Below, piece after piece: positions 26,099-35,276 of a stretch of 64,000 nucleotides of DNA. The notes under the pieces were generated by a model. The model was not told the origin of the DNA and did no database searches. It saw nothing but the letters and a program-made list of their open reading frames with translations. Origin of the DNA: Thiohalocapsa sp963704155 (GTDB lineage: Bacteria > Pseudomonadota > Gammaproteobacteria > Chromatiales > Chromatiaceae); contig CAVPHF010000023.1 in assembly GCA_963704155.1 (NCBI GenBank), forward strand, positions 124,001 to 188,000. The letters are read 5' to 3'. The position numbers were made by a program, and so were the translations under genes. Numbering within the stretch: the first letter of the stretch is position 1; every line of letters starts with the position of its first letter.

Positions 26099-26411
26099 GG
26101 ACGTGTCTGAATACTTACTGAACCGCGGCGGCCGTATGCCACCCGGGAAACAGCCCGCGGGCGCTCCCGGCTAGGCCGAGACGGACCCAAAAGGGGCTGA
26201 GGAAGGACTGATAATTGTAACACGCTGCGAGGATCGACAGCAGTCGGAACTGCGGCGTCCGCCCCGGCAGTTGGTTGAACGCCTACCCTATCGCGACCCG
26301 CTCAATCCAGCCGAACCGCCGCGGGCAGATTTGAGACAATGCGCGCAGCCGAAGGGGAAAACCAAGGCAACTCCCGCAAACATTTCCCAAACAATCTCTC
26401 GGAGTCCAAGC
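26099..26411. promoter_or_regulatory. Divergent intergenic region with a candidate gyrA -10 box
   Basis: This 313-bp gap separates gyrA (minus) from the PfkB-family kinase (plus) and must carry both promoters. On the minus strand TACAAT (26214-26219) in an AT-rich patch is a good -10 candidate for gyrA, though the -35 is weak. On the plus side CGGAG lies before the kinase ATG. No gene is seen here. Confidence 0.4.
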
Positions 26412-27401
26412 ATGAGCAGCTATGACGTCTATGCCCTCGGCAACGCGCTGGTCGACATGGAGTACGAGGTGAGCGATGCCGACCTCGATCATCTCAACAT
26501 CGACAAGGGGGTTATGACCCTGGTGGACGAGGCGCATCAACTGCGCATCATGGCCCATCTGCGTGAGCGCCATCATCAGCGCGGCTCCGGCGGCTCGGCG
26601 GCTAATTCGGTCATTGCGCTGGCCCAGTTCGGCGGCAGCGGCTACTACGCCTGCAAGGTGGCCGACGACGAACTAGGCCATTTCTATATGAAGGACCTGA
26701 AGACGGGCGGCGTTGCCACCACGGTTGGCACCTATCTCGACAAGGGCGACACCGGCCGCTGCGTGGTGCTGGTGACGCCGGACTCAGACCGCACCATGTG
26801 CACCTATCTCGGCATCAGCGGCAATCTGTCGGTACATGAACTGGACCTGGACTCCATCCGTGCATCCAAGTGGTTCTACACCGAGGGGTATTTGGTCACG
26901 TCCGACACAGCGCGCGTCGCCGCCATCGAGGCGCGCAAGGCGGCCGAGCATGCCGGCGTCAAGACAGCGATCTCGCTGTCGGATCCGAACATGGTGCGCT
27001 TTTTCAAAGATGGGTTGAAGCAGATGATTGGCGAGCGCGTGGATCTGCTGTTCGCGAACGAGCACGAGGCCATGGGCATGGCCGATACCGATGCCTTGGA
27101 CGATGCCGTGGCCTATCTGAAGACCATCGCCAACGAATTCGCCGTCACCCGCGGCCCAAAGGGCGCCCTGGTCTGGGACGGAAAGCGCCTGATCGACATC
27201 GACCCGGTCAAGGTCGAGCCGGTCGATACCGTCGGCGCCGGCGACATGTTTGCCGGAGCATTCCTCTACGGCCTGACACAGGGCTGGAGCCACCAACGCT
27301 CCGGTGATCTGGCGTCGGCGGCATCGGCGAAGCTGGTCACGAGCCTTGGACCACGCATCGCGCCGGATGAAACCCAAGCCGTTCTGAATCGCTTCATCTG
27401 A
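26412..27401 (+). CDS. PfkB-family kinase, adenosine-kinase-like
   Basis: This 329-aa ribokinase-family enzyme phosphorylates a nucleoside or sugar with ATP. The N-terminal lobe has YALGNALVDMEYEV and GGSAANSVIALAQFGG (the first PfkB signature region). The C-terminal signature DTVGAGDMFAGAFLYG contains the catalytic Asp. The overall pattern is closest to bacterial adenosine kinase-like proteins often annotated as adenosine kinase in purple sulfur bacteria. The ATG at 26412 is chosen because CGGAG precedes it and upstream residues are not family-like. It stands alone, divergent from gyrA and convergent with the VanZ/ligase gene. Confidence 0.85.
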   Translation: MSSYDVYALGNALVDMEYEVSDADLDHLNIDKGVMTLVDEAHQLRIMAHLRERHHQRGSGGSAANSVIALAQFGGSGYYACKVADDELGHFYMKDLKTGGVATTVGTYLDKGDTGRCVVLVTPDSDRTMCTYLGISGNLSVHELDLDSIRASKWFYTEGYLVTSDTARVAAIEARKAAEHAGVKTAISLSDPNMVRFFKDGLKQMIGERVDLLFANEHEAMGMADTDALDDAVAYLKTIANEFAVTRGPKGALVWDGKRLIDIDPVKVEPVDTVGAGDMFAGAFLYGLTQGWSHQRSGDLASAASAKLVTSLGPRIAPDETQAVLNRFI

Positions 27402-27421
27402 CCGGCGGTTTTAGACGCCGA

Positions 27422-30400
27422 TCATTGCGCTGTTGCAGCAGGATCTTGGAGTCCTGCCGGCAAAGCGGCGCCGTTGAGGACATCGCGCCCGCGAGTCGCG
27501 CTGCGTCCGCGCCGCTGACCGCGGCCGCGCCTGCGCGGTTCGTCGCCGACGCGGACCAGGAGCGCCGCAGCGAGCGCGCCCAGATAGAACAGCATCGCCG
27601 TGCGCGCGGCATCGACGGTGCTGCCCAGCAACCCGACGCTGAGAAAACCCGCCAGCGCGGCGGCAAAGGCCACCGACTCCAGCCGTCCCGCGCGCATCGC
27701 CGGCCACAACACCTTGGCAGCGGCTATCAACAGAATGGCCAAAGCCGATAAGCCGAGCAGGCCCTGCGCAAAATAGGTCTCGACGAACTGCTCGTCGATG
27801 TGCCAGGCGAGGTCCTGGTCGGTGACAAAGAGCCAGCGTTCGGCGCCGTCGTCGAAGCCACCGTTGGCGATGAGTTCACGACCATCCGGCGCCTTGAGGC
27901 TGACGTCATCGATGTCGATGATGCCCCTGCCCGAGTTGTGCACGGACAGCACCGTGCGGCCATGCGGCCAGTTGCCGCCGCGACCGACGTTTCCGCTCTG
28001 AATATCGGCCTCGAGTCGCTGCCAACCAGCGCCGTCATCGCTCGGCGACAATACCGTCCAGACACAGATGAAGGAGTACAGCAGCGCCTTCTCGCATAGC
28101 GGCACGCTGAGTTCGGCCCCTGGCGACTCCGCACGCAGCCGCAGTGACAGCCGATAGCGGGTATCCGGACGCACCGCGACACTCTGATCGAGATAGACAG
28201 TTTCTCCATTTCCCAGCCGTAGAAACCGATCGACTCCCTCATCGACGACCTTGAAGGTCCCCGGCGGCCGCTCGGCCCGTTCGGAGAAGAGATAAAGATC
28301 CGGATAACGCCCGAAGCCCTCGCCGAACAGCAATGGGGCGACGCCGTCGCCCATCAGACTGATGGCGTGCTGCCAATGCCCCAAACGGAACTCCAGATCA
28401 GCCACCGATCGCGACAAGCGTTCCTTGGCGAAACCGGTCGTCAGCACGGGCACGGCGACCAGCGACAGGCCCGCGAGGAGGCCGCCGAGCAGCAGCCATT
28501 GCTGGCGCGCTGTCTGCGAGCGGCCCAGCGCCAGGCCGAACAGCAGCACCAGCAACCCGACCACTAGGCCGCCATAGCCGCCGCGCGAGAAGGTCACCAG
28601 CGTCGCATAGCCAGTCATCAGCAGCAGCGCACCACCCAGCCACTTGGCCCAGTAGCCGGGCACGGCAAGGATCCAGACCAGCAGCATCGGAAAGGCGAAG
28701 GCAAGGAACACCTCGATATAGGCGCCACCGGTATTCATGCTCGCGAACGGGCCGGTCACGCGGAACTCGTTGTCGAAGTCGAACAGCCCAACGAAGACAT
28801 GGCGTTCGAAGACGACGACCAGACAGGTCCATAACAAGCCGATCACGATGCCATGCAGAAACAGACGCGTCGAGACCATCGAGCCAAGCAGGCGCCTAAG
28901 GCGCAGCAACAAGGGCACCGCAAGCAATGCCCACAAGATCCCTTTGCCCAGGGACCAGGCTTCGGAGGGCGAATGTGATGAGGCAACCGGTTGCGCGACA
29001 TCCCGATAAGGCGCCAGACCTAGGGCCATCGAGACGAGCCAGGACAACCACAGCAGCAGCAGTGCCAGCGTCAACCAGGGGTTCGGGATGCGCGCGGGCC
29101 TGATGCCGGACAGCCGCAGACCACTGACCGCAAAGGACACCAGCACCAGGATATCGAACGCGCTCAAGGCGAGCCGACCGGTCGTCGGACTCAGATCCAG
29201 CGCCGGCAAGGCAGCCGGAATCAGCACCAGCCAAAGCCAGGGCAGCCACCATGACGCCGCGGCAATGAGTAGCAGCGCCAGCAGCAGCAGCCAATTGCCG
29301 ACTGGATACAGCGCCAGCCCGACCAAGGCGCCGCTGCCGAGCGCAGTCGCATAGGCGTAGCCGAGCGCCGTCGGCCGCGGTAACGGCGGAAGGCGCTTCA
29401 GCAGGCGTCGCAGGGTATCAACCAGGCGAAGCCATGCGTTGCGCCCGATCGGCCCAGCCGCCGCGGGCGCAACACCAGCCGTCGTCTGTGCTCGAACCAA
29501 TCCTCGAGTGTCTGCGCCTTGCGCCGGGTCGTGCAGCGGTTCCGCAACCGTCTCAAACATCGTCGTCGAGACCGACACCCGCGAATCCGCGGCCTGCGCC
29601 AACACGCGAGCGAACCAGATCGCGGCCCAGTAGGCCAGCATCGCACCGGCTGGCGCAATGATCACATTGGTCGGGTCCGGGCGGCTGCCAACGGCAAACA
29701 GCTTGCCGGACTCCATCAGCAGGGCTACCAAAACGGCAGCCGCCGCCGGCGCCCATGAGGAAGCACGCCTGCCCGCAAAGGATGCCGCGTTAGCCCAGAA
29801 CGCGAGCCCGACCGGCATGTACAGCGCCAGTTGCGACAGCAGGCTCGCCATCGCGACTGGTTCGGTTGTCCAATAGTGATAGTAGAACGGCACCCAACCA
29901 AGGTCCGGTAGCCGCGCCAGTGCGCGCCCTGGCTCCAGCCAGGGGCCGGTAAGCCAGCCCGACAAAGCGGCAGCGAGCAATAGATAGGGCCACACCAGCA
30001 CCGGCGTTGCGCGGCGCAGCAAGTCCGCCATGGCTCGGATGCTGACACGCTCCATCAACAGGCGTGCGAGCAGCGACCCGAGCACCATGCCGATGCCTCG
30101 AAGGAGCACCGACAACCCCTGGCTGCTGCCGGAGAAGAGCAACAACTGCAGCGATTCGATGACCACTCCGAGTCCGACACCGATGGCGAACAGACTCAGC
30201 AGGCGCAGCCGTGGATGAAGCAGCGTCAGCAGCAGCGCCAGCGGCGCGATCATTAGGGTCTCGGCCACCGAGAGGACGCCACAGCGCAGCCACTGACCGC
30301 AGTCCCGCACCAACCAGTGACCGGAGTTGGCCTGTAGCCGATCACCAAGCTCCTTGGCCGACACCACGAAGTCGTACGGGAAGAGCGCCAATAATAGATA

Positions 30401-30928
30401 CGCCGTCGTGAACACAACAACCGCGGCCATGATCGACTGGCGTCCGCCCTGCGCGAAAGCGAGCCCGAGCGCAAACACACGCCAACGCCCGAATACCCAA
30501 AGCAGCACGCCGAGCAGAGAGCCGATGCTCTCCGCCAACAGATCGTTGAGAGAGACGGTACGCGGAGCGAAAAAGATCTGCGCGAACTCGACCGCGACGG
30601 CGACCAGGATGCAGCCGAGCAGGATGAGAACGGCGCCGACATAGGGCACCAGACCCCTTGCGCGCAGCCCCAGAATCCAGACGCAGGCGAGAAAGGCCAG
30701 CGGCACATAGAGCACTATGTTCGCAACCCAATCGGCGCGGGACACGATACCGAGTTCCAGAAAGCCGATATTGGAGAAACGCGTGAGGGCGTCAGCGAAG
30801 GACAGATGGCGCCATTCCAGCGGCACCAGGCTGCCGTAGACGACGAAGAGGAGGTAGACCAGGAAGACCAGGCCCCAACGTCCGCGCGCCAACACCGCGG
30901 GCAGGTCGTTGCCGCGCCGCGAAGTCAT
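27422..30928 (-). CDS. VanZ-like / O-antigen-ligase fusion membrane protein
   Basis: This very large polytopic protein has 1168 aa. The N-terminal third holds VanZ-like segments (VVYGSLVPLEWRHLSF at the start; the NIVLYVPLAFLACVW helix), repeated in weaker form to about residue 430. Residues about 540-880 resemble Wzy/WaaL O-antigen ligases, with many helices and the RLGHWQHAISLMGDGVAP and LLFGEGFGRYPDLY motifs. A soluble beta-rich insert at about 900-1050 looks like a carbohydrate-binding module (YRLSLRLRAESPGAELSV). Final helices and a basic tail follow. It probably joins or polymerises exopolysaccharide. It is preceded by another membrane-protein gene on the same strand, 73 bp away. Confidence 0.75.
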   Translation of the reverse strand: MTSRRGNDLPAVLARGRWGLVFLVYLLFVVYGSLVPLEWRHLSFADALTRFSNIGFLELGIVSRADWVANIVLYVPLAFLACVWILGLRARGLVPYVGAVLILLGCILVAVAVEFAQIFFAPRTVSLNDLLAESIGSLLGVLLWVFGRWRVFALGLAFAQGGRQSIMAAVVVFTTAYLLLALFPYDFVVSAKELGDRLQANSGHWLVRDCGQWLRCGVLSVAETLMIAPLALLLTLLHPRLRLLSLFAIGVGLGVVIESLQLLLFSGSSQGLSVLLRGIGMVLGSLLARLLMERVSIRAMADLLRRATPVLVWPYLLLAAALSGWLTGPWLEPGRALARLPDLGWVPFYYHYWTTEPVAMASLLSQLALYMPVGLAFWANAASFAGRRASSWAPAAAAVLVALLMESGKLFAVGSRPDPTNVIIAPAGAMLAYWAAIWFARVLAQAADSRVSVSTTMFETVAEPLHDPAQGADTRGLVRAQTTAGVAPAAAGPIGRNAWLRLVDTLRRLLKRLPPLPRPTALGYAYATALGSGALVGLALYPVGNWLLLLALLLIAAASWWLPWLWLVLIPAALPALDLSPTTGRLALSAFDILVLVSFAVSGLRLSGIRPARIPNPWLTLALLLLWLSWLVSMALGLAPYRDVAQPVASSHSPSEAWSLGKGILWALLAVPLLLRLRRLLGSMVSTRLFLHGIVIGLLWTCLVVVFERHVFVGLFDFDNEFRVTGPFASMNTGGAYIEVFLAFAFPMLLVWILAVPGYWAKWLGGALLLMTGYATLVTFSRGGYGGLVVGLLVLLFGLALGRSQTARQQWLLLGGLLAGLSLVAVPVLTTGFAKERLSRSVADLEFRLGHWQHAISLMGDGVAPLLFGEGFGRYPDLYLFSERAERPPGTFKVVDEGVDRFLRLGNGETVYLDQSVAVRPDTRYRLSLRLRAESPGAELSVPLCEKALLYSFICVWTVLSPSDDGAGWQRLEADIQSGNVGRGGNWPHGRTVLSVHNSGRGIIDIDDVSLKAPDGRELIANGGFDDGAERWLFVTDQDLAWHIDEQFVETYFAQGLLGLSALAILLIAAAKVLWPAMRAGRLESVAFAAALAGFLSVGLLGSTVDAARTAMLFYLGALAAALLVRVGDEPRRRGRGQRRGRSATRGRDVLNGAALPAGLQDPAATAQ

Positions 30929-31001
30929 TGGTGTCCCATCATGCTGTCACCGGCCGGGCAAGGGTTGCCCGTCCAGCACGGCAAACGCGGCCGGCCGAGG
31001 C

Positions 31002-32099
31002 TCAACTGCGGGGCGGTTCCGACGATTGAGCGGGGCTGGCTTGCGCCTGTGGCTGGACCGACGTGGAAACCGCCACAGGGGCACCGGCTTGGCCGCCAGC
31101 CGAACCTATGGCCAGGTCGGCCACAAGGTCGGGTGCGGCGAATCGGCGCGTCGCGTAGCCCAGCCAAACCGGATACTGGGCAAAGACCAGCAGCAGCACC
31201 GCAACCGCATAGGCCAGGGCGTAACGGACGAAGAGTTCGCCCGCGGAGAAGAAGTAGCGCTCCCGACTGTCGCTCAACAGAAACTCCAGCGCCGACAGCT
31301 CGGAGGCTGGCCCGCCGACCTTTGCCTCCAGCGCGACGAACAGGATCGCGTAGGTGACGGGCAGGAACAACAGCACGGCGAACAGTGCCACGGCCGTGCC
31401 CTTGAAGACGCCGCTCAGGCGCTCCGCGGCCAAAGATGCGGCGAACGACAGTACCAGCAACCAGAGACAGAGCGTCAGCCAGGACAGCGGATTGGCATCA
31501 CCGCGCAAGAGCAAGGTCACATTGTCGGTCGCGGCATGGACAACGGCGACGAAGTAGGCCGCCGTCAAGAGCACCAAGGCAAACAACAGCCACCACAGCC
31601 AGCGCCGTGGCTCGTGCGATCGGGTGGCCGCATAAAGCATCGCGGTACCCCCGGCGATGGGCAGCGAGACCGTCAGAAACAGTGCGACGAATCGGATCAT
31701 ACGCTCCAATTCGTCACCGATGGCCCAGGCCGGCATACCAACCATCGAGTGCACGCTCTCGATCGGGGCGGCGAAGCGAAAGCCCAGGAACACCAGAACA
31801 CCGTGGAGCAGGATGCCGACGGGAAATAGCCAGACATACTTGGTGGGCAACCGAATGAGCTGCATGCCGAAGATGGCCGGCGGCCCAAGGGCAAAGAGCA
31901 CGATCAGCGCAAACAAAAGGGCCTTCAGCGGCGTCGGACCGTTTCCGAACAGCTCGCGAACGTGATACGGAACGCCCGGCGCAGCGCCCAGGACGTAAAG
32001 TAGGAAGGTCGCCACGGCAAGGATGGCCAGCATCCGTACTGACCAGAATGCCAGGGCCTGTTTGAAACCGTCTCTACCGTATGAGCGATGAATCGACAT
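31002..32099 (-). CDS. Polytopic membrane protein, function unknown
   Basis: This 365-aa protein has about eight predicted transmembrane helices (for example LAFWSVRMLAILAVATFLLYVLG, LKALLFALIVLFALGPPAIFGM, RWLWWLLFALVLLTAAYFVAVV) and a Ser/Pro/Gln-rich cytosolic or periplasmic tail of about 40 residues. No catalytic motif is recognisable. It lies downstream of nuoN and 73 bp upstream of the VanZ/O-antigen-ligase fusion on the same strand, so a role in the same surface-polysaccharide process is possible but unproven. Confidence 0.65.
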   Translation of the reverse strand: MSIHRSYGRDGFKQALAFWSVRMLAILAVATFLLYVLGAAPGVPYHVRELFGNGPTPLKALLFALIVLFALGPPAIFGMQLIRLPTKYVWLFPVGILLHGVLVFLGFRFAAPIESVHSMVGMPAWAIGDELERMIRFVALFLTVSLPIAGGTAMLYAATRSHEPRRWLWWLLFALVLLTAAYFVAVVHAATDNVTLLLRGDANPLSWLTLCLWLLVLSFAASLAAERLSGVFKGTAVALFAVLLFLPVTYAILFVALEAKVGGPASELSALEFLLSDSRERYFFSAGELFVRYALAYAVAVLLLVFAQYPVWLGYATRRFAAPDLVADLAIGSAGGQAGAPVAVSTSVQPQAQASPAQSSEPPRS

Positions 32100-32205
32100 G
32101 ATTGGTACTAGGTCAAGCGGCCGGTATCAAGCGCATGCAGCCCAGGCACTCCCTGTTCGGACCGCGGCGACGCGCGACTTCAGCGCAATGAACCGCGGTC
32201 ACTCC

Positions 32206-33639
32206 TTAAAACGCGGCCTGACACAAGGACAACAGGCCGGCCGGGAAGATGCCGAGGAACAGCACCGCCAAACCGTTCAGAGACAAGGCCAAGCGGGCGC
32301 TGCCGGTCGCGGCCACCGGTACCGAGACCTCGGCCTTATCGAAATAGATCAGCTTGACGACACGCAAATAATAGAAGGCGCCAATGATCGAGAACACCAC
32401 GGCGACGATGGCGAGCCACACCAGACCGATGTCTACGATGGCCTCCAGCACCAACAGCTTGGCCATGAAGCCGACCATCGGCGGCACGCCAGCCATCGAA
32501 AACATGACCAACGCCATCATGGCGCCGAGCCAGGGGTCACGGTCGCCAAGGCCCTTCAAATCATCGAGCGTCTCCGCCTCGAAGCCCTTGTGCGAGATCA
32601 TCACGAGCACGCCGAAGGCACCAGCGGCCATCAGTGCATAGACCACGGCGTAGAACATCGCCGCGGCATAGCCTGCGCTGCTGCCCGCCAAGAGCCCGAG
32701 AAAGATGAAGCCGACGTGCGAGATGGTCGAGTAGGCCAACATGCGCTTGATGTTGGTCTGGGCGATGGCGACGATGTTGCCGATGCCCATCGAGAGCACG
32801 GACAGGATGATCAGGATCTCGCTCCAGTCCGGCTGCAGTCCAGGCAGCGCATCGATCAGAATGCGCGCGGCCATCGCAAAGGCCGCAACCTTCGGCGCAC
32901 TCGCCAGAAATAGCACGATGGGTGTTGGCGCGCCCTGATAGACATCGGGCAGCCACATGTGGAAAGGGACCGCGCCAAACTTGAAGGCGATGCCGATGAT
33001 GACGAAGACCAGGCCGAACACCAGGATCTTGTTTTGCACACCTTCACTGCCAGCGACCTGCGCGATCGCCTCGAAGCTCAGGCTCCCGGTCGCACCGTAG
33101 AGCATCGAGATGCCATAGAGCAACATGCCGGAGCCGAGGGCACCGAGAACGAAGTACTTCATCGCCGCCTCGGCACCCAGCTTTGAGTCCCGATCGAAGG
33201 CCACGAGCGCATAGAGACAGAGCGCCAGCAGCTCCAATCCTAGATAGAGGGTCAGGAACTCATTGGCGGAGATCATGATAAGGATGCCGAGCAATGCGAA
33301 CAGCACCAGCACGTGATACTCGCCAACCCACATGCTTCGATCACGCATGTAGTTCCTGGAATAGACGAAGGTGAGCAAGGTCACCACCAGCACCGCGCCC
33401 TTCAGCAGATCGCTCATCGGATCTCGGACGAAGGCGCCACTGAAGGCCGTCGTCACCTGATCGCCTCCAACAAGACCGACCGCGGCCAGCGCGATCACCA
33501 GGCCGACGACGGTCAGGGTGTGATTGAGGCCCTTCTGATCCTCGCGCAGGTACAAATCCGCCACCAGCACAATGCAGGCGGTGATCAAGACGACCAACTC
33601 CGGCAGGATCGTATACAGGTAAACGGCTTCAAACGGCAT
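32206..33639 (-). CDS. nuoN: NADH-quinone oxidoreductase subunit N
   Basis: Antiporter-like proton-pumping membrane subunit of complex I, 477 aa with about 14 helices. Family motifs include the FKFGAVPFHMWLPDVYQGAPTP segment with the conserved Lys, and AYSTISHVGFIFLGLLAG. It is the last gene of the nuo operon, and 62 bp separate it from nuoM. No gene follows on the same strand for 106 bp. Confidence 0.96.
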   Translation of the reverse strand: MPFEAVYLYTILPELVVLITACIVLVADLYLREDQKGLNHTLTVVGLVIALAAVGLVGGDQVTTAFSGAFVRDPMSDLLKGAVLVVTLLTFVYSRNYMRDRSMWVGEYHVLVLFALLGILIMISANEFLTLYLGLELLALCLYALVAFDRDSKLGAEAAMKYFVLGALGSGMLLYGISMLYGATGSLSFEAIAQVAGSEGVQNKILVFGLVFVIIGIAFKFGAVPFHMWLPDVYQGAPTPIVLFLASAPKVAAFAMAARILIDALPGLQPDWSEILIILSVLSMGIGNIVAIAQTNIKRMLAYSTISHVGFIFLGLLAGSSAGYAAAMFYAVVYALMAAGAFGVLVMISHKGFEAETLDDLKGLGDRDPWLGAMMALVMFSMAGVPPMVGFMAKLLVLEAIVDIGLVWLAIVAVVFSIIGAFYYLRVVKLIYFDKAEVSVPVAATGSARLALSLNGLAVLFLGIFPAGLLSLCQAAF

Positions 33640-33701
33640 GATCGGGTTCCGGCTATGTGTCCGTTAAAGGGACGCTGACAATGGGGTGGCCCCTAAGCCA
33701 A

Positions 33702-35255
33702 TCAGGGGTTCTGACTAACGGCGACCGCCGCTGACGTCTCGGGCAGCTTGGTCACTTGCACCTGCTGCACCAGATTCACAATGCTCGGCTCCATAACGTC
33801 CACCAGCGGCTTCGGCCAGATGCCGATTGCCAGCGTCGCCGCTGCGAGCACGCCCAGGTTCAGCACCTCGCGGCGGTTCAAGTCCTTGAGCGCGGCAACC
33901 TTGTCGTTGCCGACCGGACCGAAGATAACGCGTTTGACCATCCACAGCGTAAAGGCGGCCGCCAGGATCAAGGTCGTCGCCGCGAGGAAGGCATACCAGA
34001 AGTCGGCGCGGAAGGTCGCCAGAATGACCATGAACTCGCCGACGAAACCAGAGGTGCCGGGGAGCCCGGCGTTGGCCATGGCAAAGAACACCGCGAAGGC
34101 GCCGAACCAGGGCATAGTGTTGATGACGCCGCCATAGTCGGCGATCTGTCGCGAGTGCATGCGGTCGTAGAGGACACCCACGCATAGGAAGAGCGCGCCC
34201 GAGATGAAGCCGTGCGAGATCATCTGCACCATACCGCCGGAGATCCCCATCACGGCACCCTCGCTGCTGCCGGTCTGCCGGATGATGCTAAAGACGATGA
34301 AGAAACCGAGCGTGACGAAGCCCATGTGGGCGATCGACGAATAGGCGATCAACTTCTTCATGTCCTGCTGCACCAAGGCCACGAAACCGATGTACACCAC
34401 CGCGATCAGCGACATCGCGATGATCAGCCCATCCAGCGCGGCGCTGGCATCCGGCGTGATCGGCAGGCTGAAGCGCAGAAAGCCGTAACCGCCGATCTTC
34501 AACATGATCGCGGCCAGGATCACCGAACCGCCGGTTGGCGCCTCGACGTGGGCATCCGGCAGCCAGGTATGCACCGGGAACATCGGCACCTTGACGGCAA
34601 ACGCGAGCAGAAACGCGACGAAGATCAGCAGCTGCGCGTTCATCGCAAGCGGCAGCCCGTGGAAGTCGAGGATACTGAAACTGTCGGCCTGGAAGTACAT
34701 GTAGATCAGAGCGATCAGCATGAACACCGAGCCGAAGAAGGTGTACAGAAAGAACTTGATGGTGGCGTAGACCCGGTTCGGCCCACCCCAGACCCCGATG
34801 ATGATGAACATCGGGATCAGCATCGCCTCCCAGAAGAAATAGAACAGGATGGCGTCCAACGCCGAAAAGACGCCGACCATGATGCCTTCCATGATCAGGA
34901 AGGCACCCATGTAATACGACGGACGGTAGGTGATGACGTCCCAGCCGGCGATGATCACGAAGATAGTGATGAAGGTCGTCAGCAGGATCAGCGGCATGGA
35001 AATACCGTCGACACCGAGGAAGTACTGGATCTTCAGCGAGGGTATCCAGTCCGCACGCTCGACGAACTGCATGTCCGCCGTGCCGGGCTCGAAATTCAGC
35101 CACAACGGAAGACTGAACAGAAAGGTGACGACGGCAACGATCAGCGCGATCCGCTTTGTCAGTTCGGCCTTCTCGTCGCCACTCGCAATCACCGCGATGC
35201 CGCCGAATATCGGCAGCCAGATGATCAACGTCAGCCAGGGGAATTCAGCAAACAT
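33702..35255 (-). CDS. nuoM: NADH-quinone oxidoreductase subunit M
   Basis: Second antiporter-like subunit of complex I, 517 aa. Proton-channel landmarks are YFFWEAMLIPMFIIIGVWGG (with the conserved Glu) and AVKVPMFPVHTWLPDAHVEAPT (with the conserved Lys and His), and AYSSIAHMGFVTLGFF follows. It is followed by nuoN and preceded by nuoL with a 21-bp gap. Confidence 0.96.
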   Translation of the reverse strand: MFAEFPWLTLIIWLPIFGGIAVIASGDEKAELTKRIALIVAVVTFLFSLPLWLNFEPGTADMQFVERADWIPSLKIQYFLGVDGISMPLILLTTFITIFVIIAGWDVITYRPSYYMGAFLIMEGIMVGVFSALDAILFYFFWEAMLIPMFIIIGVWGGPNRVYATIKFFLYTFFGSVFMLIALIYMYFQADSFSILDFHGLPLAMNAQLLIFVAFLLAFAVKVPMFPVHTWLPDAHVEAPTGGSVILAAIMLKIGGYGFLRFSLPITPDASAALDGLIIAMSLIAVVYIGFVALVQQDMKKLIAYSSIAHMGFVTLGFFIVFSIIRQTGSSEGAVMGISGGMVQMISHGFISGALFLCVGVLYDRMHSRQIADYGGVINTMPWFGAFAVFFAMANAGLPGTSGFVGEFMVILATFRADFWYAFLAATTLILAAAFTLWMVKRVIFGPVGNDKVAALKDLNRREVLNLGVLAAATLAIGIWPKPLVDVMEPSIVNLVQQVQVTKLPETSAAVAVSQNP

Positions 35256-35276
35256 GCCGGTCTGTCTCCGTTTCCG

